The notes below the pieces were generated by a model that searched no databases, was not told the DNA's origin, and worked only from the letters and a program-made list of their open reading frames with translations. Source: JBDHZU01 sp039812085 (GTDB lineage Bacteria > Actinomycetota > Actinomycetes > S36-B12 > UBA10799). Taken from it: a stretch of DNA of 9,219 nucleotides. Position 1 is the first letter of the stretch. Every line of letters begins with the position of its first letter. Location of the stretch: positions 1 to 9,219 of the forward strand of contig JBDHZU010000078.1 of NCBI GenBank assembly GCA_039812085.1, in the 5' to 3' direction. Of this stretch, positions 1-5,364 are shown piece after piece. A program made the translations under genes and the position numbers.

Positions 1-510
1 ATCGGCAATCGCATGATCAATGCTCGGCTGGAGACGGCGGCGCGCAAGCCGTCGTTTCGACGGGCATGGGCGAAGCGTCGGGCAATCATTCCGGCCGACG
101 GGTATTACGAGTGGTACACCAGCGATGCAGTGACGGCCAGTGGCAAACCGCGCAAGCAGCCGTTCTACATCCACCCCAGCGATGGAACTCTGTTGTCGAT
201 GGCGGGTTTGTACGAAATCTGGCGAGACCCAGCGATCGCTGATGAAGAAGCACCAGGTGCATTCCGATGGACCTGCACGATCTTGACCACAACGGCGACA
301 GACGATGTGGGTCGTATTCACGACCGAGCGCCGTTGCTCGTACCGGCAGATCGGGTTGGTGAATGGCTCAGTCCGGACAACGAGCCGCCGAACGATCTGC
401 TCGTGCCCGCTGCGCCCGGTGTGCTGACGGCCTACCCGGTTTCTACGGCAGTGAACAACGTGCGCAACAACGACGCCTCGCTCATCAACGCCGAACCATT
501 CGAGCAATAG
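1..510 (+). CDS. SRAP domain protein (HMCES/YedK family), 5' end missing
   Basis: This is the C-terminal 169 residues of an SOS response-associated peptidase (SRAP) protein. The reading frame is open to the left edge, so the start and the catalytic Cys2 lie outside the window. The family (HMCES, YedK) forms a thiazolidine DNA-protein crosslink with abasic sites in single-stranded DNA and shields them. Visible family signatures are NARLET near the left edge, then PSFR, the IIPADGYYEWY block carrying the conserved active-site Glu, a LSMAGLYEIW strand, and IHDRAP with the conserved His. The usual HDRMP reads HDRAP here. The end of the domain (TAYPVSTAVNNVRNND) is complete, so only the N-terminus is lost. 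The next gene starts 2 nt after the stop, which suggests cotranscription. The family call is secure; nothing in the sequence shows SOS regulation. Confidence 0.93.
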   Translation: MGNRMINARLETAARKPSFRRAWAKRRAIIPADGYYEWYTSDAVTASGKPRKQPFYIHPSDGTLLSMAGLYEIWRDPAIADEEAPGAFRWTCTILTTTATDDVGRIHDRAPLLVPADRVGEWLSPDNEPPNDLLVPAAPGVLTAYPVSTAVNNVRNNDASLINAEPFEQ

Positions 511-512
511 CA

Positions 513-1178
513 ATGAATACCCGAACGATCTCCACGCCGGTCGGACCTGCCCGGACTCATTCGTTTGGCCCGGCGGACAGCGACACCACAGTGATGTTGT
601 CGCACGGTGCAGGTGGCGGCATCGAAGCGCGCGACCTCGTTGCTCTTCGGGATGGTCTTGTGGAAGCGGACTATCGCGTCGTTCTGCTGGAACAGCCATG
701 GCGAATAGCGGGTAAGAAAGTGGCCCCCGCACCGACGACGTTAGATCGAGCGACGACGGCAGTCATCGAGAACCTAAGCAAAGGCAGCGATACCCAACTT
801 GTCCTCGGTGGACGTTCTGCTGGTGCTCGAGTTGCCTGCCGTCTGGCTGCCAATCTTCCGACTGAACTGGTGCCGGTTGGGCTGTTGCTTACGGCCTTCC
901 CGCTGCATGCCCCAGGCAAGCCGGAAAAAACTCGGATCGACGAGTTGGCTGCAGTGAAAATCCCGGTGTTCATCGGCCAAGGGTCACGAGATCCATTTGG
1001 GACCAGCGATGAGTTGTCGCAAGCGAGTCGCAGCAGTCCATTCGTCACCGTGGTCGATGTTCCGCAGGGTGATCACGGTCTAGCTGTTCCCAAACGTGCC
1101 GAGCTTGATCAGGAAGAAACGCTCACGCTGCTCGTGACTCAAGCGCTGGATTGGTTGAACGCGCAGTGTCGTAATTGA
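513..1178 (+). CDS. alpha/beta hydrolase, KANL3/Tex30-like
   Basis: This is a 221-residue cytosolic alpha/beta hydrolase of the small KANL3/Tex30 type (related to dienelactone hydrolases). An oxyanion-loop motif LSHGAGGG sits at residues 29-36. The nucleophile elbow GGRSAG gives Ser102, GSRDPFG gives Asp160, and QGDHGL gives His188, so the catalytic triad is intact. The substrate is unknown; members are annotated as generic hydrolases. I chose the ATG at 513, 2 nt after the SRAP stop. The frame stays open further upstream to an ATG at 363, but those 50 residues are Arg/Ala-rich, do not resemble the family and lie inside the SRAP gene. No strong Shine-Dalgarno is visible at 513, so translation may be coupled to the upstream stop. 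The MFS gene follows after 18 nt. Confidence 0.85.
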   Translation: MNTRTISTPVGPARTHSFGPADSDTTVMLSHGAGGGIEARDLVALRDGLVEADYRVVLLEQPWRIAGKKVAPAPTTLDRATTAVIENLSKGSDTQLVLGGRSAGARVACRLAANLPTELVPVGLLLTAFPLHAPGKPEKTRIDELAAVKIPVFIGQGSRDPFGTSDELSQASRSSPFVTVVDVPQGDHGLAVPKRAELDQEETLTLLVTQALDWLNAQCRN

Positions 1179-1196
1179 TCGTGGCAAGGTTGCCGC

Positions 1197-2753
1197 ATGA
1201 GTGACACCCAGGTGGGAACTTCCAATAAGTGGCTCGTCCTTACCGGCATGATTTTCGTCGTCGCGATGATGTCGATCGACATGACGATCGTCGCGATCGC
1301 TGCCCCCGCTATTGAGCGAGGACTCGGTCTCAGCGATGAAGGCATTCAATGGGTGGTCAACGGCTACCTGCTGGCACTAGCTGCCGTGTTCTTGCTCGGT
1401 GGACGCTTGGCTGACAACTACGGCCACAAGCGAATGGTCATCGTCGGAACTGTGATCTTCACGGTCGCCTCCATCCTGTGTGCCGTGACTCCGGAAGGCG
1501 GTATGGCCGCTGCGTGGATCATCACCGCACGTGTGCTGCAAGGTGTCGGCGCTGCACTCATGTTCCCGGCAGCTTTGGGAATCGTGATCGCCTCTTTTCA
1601 AGCCAACGAACGTGGACGAGCGCTCGCGTTGTTTTTCGGTATCTCGGGTTTGCTCACTGCTGTCGGCCCTGCCGTTGGCGGGCAGTTGGTGGCTCTGGAT
1701 TGGCGATGGGTTTTCTGGATCAATGTGCCCGTGGCGGTTATCGCACTTGTGTTGACCTTTATGAGTAAGCCGCCGTTGAAGCCAAAGCGTGAACCGGTCG
1801 ATTGGACGAGCGCTGTGATCGGTGGACTTGGCATGGCCTTGTCTGTCTACGGCTTCCAGCAGGCGGGTGAATGGGGTTGGTTCGATATTCGAACGATTGG
1901 TTGCATCGTCGTCGGTCTGGTCGCAATCGGGCTGTTTGCAAAGCGTCAGCAAACGGTGCAGTACCCGCTGACACGGCTGGACATGTTCTCGGGTCGGGCA
2001 TTCCAAATTGACTCGATCATGCTGTTCCTGGTCGCGATGGTGTTCATTCCGGTGTTCTTCTTCGCCAGCCTGTACGCCCAAATCTCACTGGGATATTCGG
2101 CGTCTCAAGCGGGACTCTTCCTGCTCTACTTCTTCCTCGGATTTGGTGTCGCCTCACAGATGGGTGGCAAACAACTCGACGAGAGAGGTGCTCGAATCCC
2201 AATGGTGCTGGGGTCCATCGTCGGCGCTATCGGCTTCTATCAATGGGCCAATGCTGTGCGGGACATGCAGCAGGGAACCTGGTGGTTGATCATGGCCGGG
2301 GCAGGAGTTGGCCTCGTGCTCGTGCCAGCGAATACCGATGCGGTCAATCGTGCGGTCGGGACCTTGTATGGCGAGGTCACGGGAATCACCCAAACCATCC
2401 GCAACTACTCCAGCGCACTCGGGATGGCCGCGTTGGGAACAGTGATGCTCAACTCGGTACACGGCAAACTGACCAACACGTTGGTCGGTATGGGCGTCCC
2501 CAGTGATCAGGCGGGCGACGCAGCCACCGCGTTGGCCAATAGTTCCTACGGTGGTGGCGGAGCCTTGGAGAACATTCCCGCATCGGATCAAGCGGCCCTC
2601 ATGAAGGCGGTCCAGTCCGATTTCGCCAACGGTCTTCACACGGTGTTCCTGGTGATGGCGGTTTTGATGGTGCTGTGCTTCTTCTTTGCGCTGCTGCACC
2701 CTGGTGACAGGGTTGAGACGCCGGACGAAGAACCTGTGGAAGCTGCTGCCTAA
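1197..2753 (+). CDS. MFS transporter, DHA2 (14-TMS, EmrB/QacA-like) drug:H+ antiporter family
   Basis: This 518-residue inner-membrane protein has the length and motif order of 14-helix DHA2 exporters. Helix 1 carries a motif-D1-like DMTIVAIAAPAI (residues 28-39). Motif A appears as GGRLADNYGHKR (68-79) in the loop between helices 2 and 3. RVLQGVGAALMFPA (112-125) follows, and the antiporter motif C is GISGLLTAVGPAVGG (148-162). The C-terminal part has a long loop (about 430-475) before the last helix, typical of the 14-TMS branch, and an acidic tail. The family exports drugs, dyes or lipophilic metabolites by proton antiport; the substrate here cannot be told. The start is supported by AAGG at 1186-1189, 7 nt upstream of the ATG. 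No TetR- or MarR-type regulator is adjacent. The sigR promoter begins 4 nt after the stop. Confidence 0.93.
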   Translation: MSDTQVGTSNKWLVLTGMIFVVAMMSIDMTIVAIAAPAIERGLGLSDEGIQWVVNGYLLALAAVFLLGGRLADNYGHKRMVIVGTVIFTVASILCAVTPEGGMAAAWIITARVLQGVGAALMFPAALGIVIASFQANERGRALALFFGISGLLTAVGPAVGGQLVALDWRWVFWINVPVAVIALVLTFMSKPPLKPKREPVDWTSAVIGGLGMALSVYGFQQAGEWGWFDIRTIGCIVVGLVAIGLFAKRQQTVQYPLTRLDMFSGRAFQIDSIMLFLVAMVFIPVFFFASLYAQISLGYSASQAGLFLLYFFLGFGVASQMGGKQLDERGARIPMVLGSIVGAIGFYQWANAVRDMQQGTWWLIMAGAGVGLVLVPANTDAVNRAVGTLYGEVTGITQTIRNYSSALGMAALGTVMLNSVHGKLTNTLVGMGVPSDQAGDAATALANSSYGGGGALENIPASDQAALMKAVQSDFANGLHTVFLVMAVLMVLCFFFALLHPGDRVETPDEEPVEAAA

Positions 2754-2756
2754 CTC

Positions 2757-2783
2757 GGGAATGTCCAGAGCATGCGCGATGTT
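2757..2783 (+). promoter_or_regulatory. SigR/SigH-type promoter for sigR-rsrA (autoregulation)
   Basis: GGAAT at 2758-2762 is followed after exactly 18 nt by GTT at 2781-2783. This matches the SigR/SigH consensus (GGAAT-N18-GTT) known from Streptomyces and Mycobacterium. It lies just after the MFS stop and directly upstream of a SigR-family gene, which is where a positive autoregulation promoter is expected. Transcription would start around 2790-2793. Confidence 0.75.
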
Positions 2784-2861
2784 GGACAACGCATGCTTGT
2801 GATCGGCGAACAGGTCCTCCCCTCGGTATCAGGGTCGTCTGCAGGGATACGCTCACTATTT

Positions 2862-3488
2862 GTGGAATCGGATGCAGACGGCGACCAGGCGCGTGTTGAC
2901 GCTGACCTGATGACGCCGGAAGCATTGGCGGAACGCTTCGAAGAAGAAGCATTGCCTCTGATCGACACTCTGTATGCCGGTGCCATGCGGATGACCCGTA
3001 ATCCCGAAGACGCGTCCGATCTGGTGCAAGAAACTATGGAACGCGCGTTCAAGGCTTTCCACCAATACCGGCCGGGGACCAACCTGAAAGCCTGGATGTT
3101 CCGCATCCTCACCAACACCTACATCAACGGGTATCGCAAGAAGCAGCGTCAGCCCCTGCAATCCTCCACCGATGACGTTGAGGACTGGCAGATGGCGCAG
3201 GCTGAATCCCACACTTCCACTGGGCTGCGCTCGGCTGAGACCGAAGCGTTGGATCGACTGCCAGATACCGACATCGTGACTGCGCTGCAAGAGATCCCGG
3301 AGGAGTTCCGACAGGCTGTTTTGTTGGCCGATGTCCAGGGTTACGCCTATAAGGAGATTGCCGAAATCATGGGAACTCCAGTGGGAACCGTCATGTCTCG
3401 CCTGCATCGTGGTCGCCGCCTGCTTCGCGAAAAGCTGGCTGACTATGCCCGTGATCGAGGCTTTGCCGCGGCAGGATCAGCGTCATGA
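2862..3488 (+). CDS. sigR: ECF RNA polymerase sigma factor, SigR/SigH family
   Basis: This sigma factor belongs to the ECF group that controls the thiol-oxidative stress response in actinobacteria (SigR of Streptomyces, SigH of Mycobacterium). Numbered from the GTG at 2862 (208 aa), region 2 covers about residues 31-95. It includes MRMTRNPEDASDLVQE, the GTNLKAW block and the hallmark ILTNTYINGYRKKQRQP. The linker has ESHTSTGLRSAE. Region 4 covers about 141-190 with IPEEFR, YAYKEIAEIMGTP and VMSRLHRGRRLLRE. The start is uncertain. The frame is open back to ATG 2772, with other candidates at ATG 2793 and ATG 2910. GTG 2862 leaves about 21 residues before the LAERFE segment, close to Mtb SigH, and the codons upstream of 2862 look non-coding. 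However, no well-spaced ribosome site precedes 2862 or 2910, and the SigR-type promoter would start transcription near 2793. The stop overlaps rsrA by 4 nt. Confidence 0.92.
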   Translation: MESDADGDQARVDADLMTPEALAERFEEEALPLIDTLYAGAMRMTRNPEDASDLVQETMERAFKAFHQYRPGTNLKAWMFRILTNTYINGYRKKQRQPLQSSTDDVEDWQMAQAESHTSTGLRSAETEALDRLPDTDIVTALQEIPEEFRQAVLLADVQGYAYKEIAEIMGTPVGTVMSRLHRGRRLLREKLADYARDRGFAAAGSAS

Positions 3489-3805
3489 GCGATAAGACAA
3501 CGCAACCGGCGACGAATGCAGGCGAATCGCCCTGTACCGATCCGCCGTGTCTGGATGCCCAACAACACCTGTGGGAGTACATCGACGGCGAACTCACGCC
3601 GGACGATCGTGACCGAATTGCTGCGCATCTCGATAGCTGTCCACCGTGTGCCAAGTTGCTGGAAGAAGACGCAGCGCTGAAGGCAACCTTGTTGCGTAGT
3701 GGCTGCGACGGAAAGTCTGGCCCCTGCCCTGGTGAACTCAAGCGAAAGATCACCACGTTGTTCTCGCAATGGAAGCAGGAAGCCTGTTCAGGCAAGGACG
3801 ACTAG
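3485..3805 (+). CDS. rsrA: RsrA/RshA-type zinc-binding, redox-sensing anti-sigma factor
   Basis: This 106-residue cytoplasmic ZAS-family anti-sigma factor should hold SigR inactive under reducing conditions. In the family, oxidation forms a disulfide, zinc is released and the sigma factor is freed. The HxxxCxxC motif is His48, Cys52 and Cys55 (AAHLDSCPPC). Cys22 (PPCLDAQQHLWEY) lies 26 residues before His48, the spacing of Cys11 to His37 in Streptomyces RsrA, so all four zinc ligands are present. Further cysteines are Cys17, Cys74, Cys81 and Cys101; Cys74 and Cys81 fall near the RCCG segment of RsrA. The ATGA overlap with sigR implies translational coupling and balanced sigma/anti-sigma synthesis. 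The gene ends at a hairpin terminator. Confidence 0.93.
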   Translation: MSDKTTQPATNAGESPCTDPPCLDAQQHLWEYIDGELTPDDRDRIAAHLDSCPPCAKLLEEDAALKATLLRSGCDGKSGPCPGELKRKITTLFSQWKQEACSGKDD

Positions 3806-3826
3806 TCAGCTCGAATCTGACAAACG

Positions 3827-3861
3827 AAAACGCGGTGTCCCTAGTGGGATCACCGCGTTTT
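3827..3861. terminator. bidirectional intrinsic terminator between rsrA and bL37
   Basis: AAAACGCGGTG (3827-3837) pairs perfectly with CACCGCGTTTT (3851-3861). An inner TCCC/GGGA extends the stem around a TAGT loop with one unpaired T. The A-run on one side and the T-run on the other make it work as a U-tailed hairpin on either strand. This suits its place between the convergent ends of rsrA (22 nt away) and bL37 (17 nt away). Confidence 0.85.
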
Positions 3862-3878
3862 CACGTCGAAGACGGCAG

Positions 3879-3953
3879 TTAGGCGTTTGGCCGCTTGCCG
3901 TGGTTCGCGCCCTTCTTCTTACGGGAGCGACGCTTACGTCCACGCTTGCTCAT
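3879..3953 (-). CDS. 50S ribosomal protein bL37 (24 aa)
   Basis: This very short, highly basic protein begins MSKRGRKRRSRKKKG and ends with ANHGKRPNA. It matches the pattern I recall for the actinobacterial large-subunit protein bL37, found in mycobacterial ribosome structures (AKRGRKKRDRK...ANHGKRPN). It would sit in rRNA as an extended peptide. The start is decided by a strong AAGGAG 7 nt upstream of the ATG. The frame is open further upstream to 4127, but that longer 82-residue version would overlap the neighbouring gene and is not family-like. It lies 49 nt downstream of the 158-residue gene on the same strand and ends at the hairpin terminator. Automated callers with a length cutoff would miss it. 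Confidence 0.85.
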   Translation of the reverse strand: MSKRGRKRRSRKKKGANHGKRPNA

Positions 3954-3960
3954 GTCACAG

Positions 3961-3966
3961 CTCCTT
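3961..3966 (-). promoter_or_regulatory. Shine-Dalgarno for bL37
   Basis: AAGGAG on the minus strand lies 7 nt from the ATG at 3953. It is among the clearest ribosome sites in the window and fixes the start of the 24-codon gene. Confidence 0.8.
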
Positions 3967-4002
3967 GTTGCCGAGATATCCGAACTATCGTCCCATACCC
4001 GT

Positions 4003-4479
4003 TCACCGTGTGAGTCGTCGGTTGAGAGCCGACAGCACACAGCGGGCGACGGCATCCTCGACATCTCCCCGGACGAGCGCGGAACCCACCAGGATTTCGT
4101 GCGGCTCGCTGGAGTCCACGTGAACAACCGACATTGCGATTCGGCGTCCGCGCAGTTCGATGATCGTGGCTGCCTCGACCGTCACTAAGCCGTCAATCAT
4201 TGAACTCACCGCAGCGACAGTGGCGTCCGCAATGATCGTGGTGGCTTGTTCGGCATCGCCTGCCGACGAGCCAGTGAGAACGCGCCCAGCCAATGCCAAC
4301 GTGACAGTGGCTTCTACCGCGTTGCCCACTTGATGTAACTCGATTGAGGTCAGTGCGGGGCGTCCACCGAATATGAGCGAATTGCCGTCTACTGGTTCGG
4401 AACGGCCCTCGCCCTGGATAACCGACAAGGTGCGACTAGAGGCCAACTTGAGATGGTCGCGATCGTCGGATTCGGACAT
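4003..4479 (-). CDS. conserved-looking hypothetical protein with a duplicated beta-beta-beta-alpha pattern
   Basis: I do not recognise this 158-residue protein by name. It has no signal peptide or membrane segment, so it should be cytosolic. After a polar N-terminus (about 1-40) the sequence reads as two similar halves. The first has strands around LTSIELHQV, AVEATVTLALAG and RVLTGSSAG, then a helix ATTIIADATVAAVSSMI. The second has strands around VEAATIIELRG, RIAMSVVHVDSS and EILVGSALVRG, then a helix VEDAVARCVLSALNRRL. This alternation resembles small regulatory or dimerisation folds such as the LeuA-dimer domain, but that is only a pattern impression. The ATG at 4479 sits 6 nt after a TANNNT box, compatible with a leaderless mRNA. 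It is transcribed towards bL37 and probably shares its transcript; it is divergent from the biotin-carboxylase-like gene. Confidence 0.75.
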   Translation of the reverse strand: MSESDDRDHLKLASSRTLSVIQGEGRSEPVDGNSLIFGGRPALTSIELHQVGNAVEATVTLALAGRVLTGSSAGDAEQATTIIADATVAAVSSMIDGLVTVEAATIIELRGRRIAMSVVHVDSSEPHEILVGSALVRGDVEDAVARCVLSALNRRLTR

Positions 4480-4485
4480 GGGCTC

Positions 4486-4491
4486 ACGTTA
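4486..4491 (-). promoter_or_regulatory. candidate -10 box for the 158-aa gene, leaderless start
   Basis: TAACGT (TANNNT) on the minus strand ends 6 nt before the ATG at 4479, so transcription would begin at or next to the start codon. No convincing -35 is seen and the Shine-Dalgarno is poor. Leaderless genes of this form are common in actinobacteria. Confidence 0.35.
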
Positions 4492-4533
4492 GTCGCCCAG
4501 TCGGGGCATAACGGTCATTTCCGCCCAGATTGT

Positions 4534-4561
4534 TTGCCTTCCCGACATACGCCGTTACCCT
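4534..4561 (+). promoter_or_regulatory. candidate promoter of the biotin-carboxylase-like gene, leaderless start
   Basis: TTGCCT (4534-4539), a 16-nt spacer and TACCCT (4556-4561) form a housekeeping-type promoter. The -10 box ends 8 nt before the GTG at 4570, so the transcript would begin at or within two bases of the start codon. It lies in the 90-nt gap between the two divergent genes. Confidence 0.4.
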
Positions 4562-4569
4562 GGTTGATT

Positions 4570-5364
4570 GTGTTCGATTCACTTCTCGTGGCGAGTCGTG
4601 GCGATAGCGCCTTCCGAATCATCAAGACGGCTAAACGGATGGGCGTCCACACCATCGCGATCTATACCGATGCAGATGCGGATCTTCCGTACGTGGCTAA
4701 GGCCCACGAGGCGATTCGCATTCCATCGGCTTCAGACGATCCCTATCTGAACGTCGCGGCCATCGTGGACGCTGCTCGCAGAACCAACGCACGCGCTATC
4801 CACCCCGGTGACGGTCCACTGGCGCTAGACGTGGACTTCGCTCAACGTGTCATTGACGAAGGAATGGCGTGGGTCGGTCCAAAACCCAAGACGATGCGCC
4901 AACTCGCTGATCGCGATGAACTGCGTGAGTCGTTGGCACAAGCTGGTGTGCTTGTGACTGATGGGGAGGATGCTGCGGCGGGACGTCATCAGGTCGAGGT
5001 GCAGGTGCTCGGACTGGCAGACGGTTGCACAGTGGCAATCAGCGGCCGGGACTGTTGCTCGAAAGATTCTTATCAGGACGGGACGACGTCGGGTGACTTG
5101 TGCCAGGCCATCTGTGATGCCACTGCCCGTGTGGGTAAAGCGCTGAAGTTCCGTAGTGCGGGAACGTTCCGCTTCTTGGTTGAAGACTCAACCGGCACGC
5201 TGTACTTCCAGCAGGTTGATCCAGTGGTCCCCATTGAGTCGCTGGAGTCTCTGCCTGATTCGAAGATCGACTCCGTAGAACAACAGTTGCTGATTGCGGC
5301 TGGTCAATCGCCGAGCTTCGAGCCTAAGCAGCTTGCTGAACTCGAACTCGTCAACTCAGGCTGA
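4570..5364 (+). CDS. degenerate biotin-carboxylase-like protein, ATP-grasp core and C-terminal domain missing
   Basis: This 264-residue protein derives from the biotin carboxylase subunit of acyl-CoA carboxylases (normally about 450 aa or more). Residues 1-130 match the N-terminal domain: MFDSLLVASRGDSAFRII, TIAIYTDADAD, a SYLN-like PYLN, IHPGDGPL (normally HPGYGFLSEN), and WVGPKPKTMRQLADRDELR. At about 135-139 the sequence jumps to the late ATP-grasp part: GRHQVEVQVL, GRDCC, SAGTFRFLVE, LYFQQVDP and LLIAAGQSPS, then stops. Roughly 65-75 residues with the glycine-rich ATP loop are absent, as is the whole C-terminal domain. Against E. coli AccC, His236 and Lys238 read Tyr168 and Asp170. Glu276 reads Arg201, Glu288 Gln215, Asn290 Asp217 and Arg292 Val219. 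Catalysis is therefore very unlikely, yet the frame is intact. GTG 4570 is chosen because MFDSLLVASRG aligns with the family N-terminus; the open frame back to 4453 is not family-like. Confidence 0.82.
   Translation: MFDSLLVASRGDSAFRIIKTAKRMGVHTIAIYTDADADLPYVAKAHEAIRIPSASDDPYLNVAAIVDAARRTNARAIHPGDGPLALDVDFAQRVIDEGMAWVGPKPKTMRQLADRDELRESLAQAGVLVTDGEDAAAGRHQVEVQVLGLADGCTVAISGRDCCSKDSYQDGTTSGDLCQAICDATARVGKALKFRSAGTFRFLVEDSTGTLYFQQVDPVVPIESLESLPDSKIDSVEQQLLIAAGQSPSFEPKQLAELELVNSG

Noticed and set aside
363..512. 50-residue N-terminal extension of the alpha/beta hydrolase
   Set aside because: It is Arg/Ala-rich, overlaps the SRAP gene out of frame, and the family domain begins naturally at ATG 513.
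1264..1305. Cluster of GATCG/CGATC words including GCGATCGC
   Set aside because: These are explained by the Asp, Ile, Ala and Val codons of MFS helix 1; no regular spacing or repeat outside the gene.
1377..2081. 234-codon minus-strand ORF opposite the MFS gene (and a similar one at 2154-2789)
   Set aside because: The composition (His, Gln, Arg, Asp-rich) is that of a mirror frame of a membrane protein gene; no ribosome site or family resemblance.
3954..4127. N-terminal extension of bL37 to 82 residues
   Set aside because: It overlaps the upstream gene in another frame and ignores the strong AAGGAG in front of the 24-codon form, which matches the known family length.
4453..4569. Extension of the biotin-carboxylase-like protein to ATG 4453
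   Set aside because: It would run through the divergent promoter region and into the start of the opposite gene; the carboxylase family begins at the MFDSLLVASRG segment.
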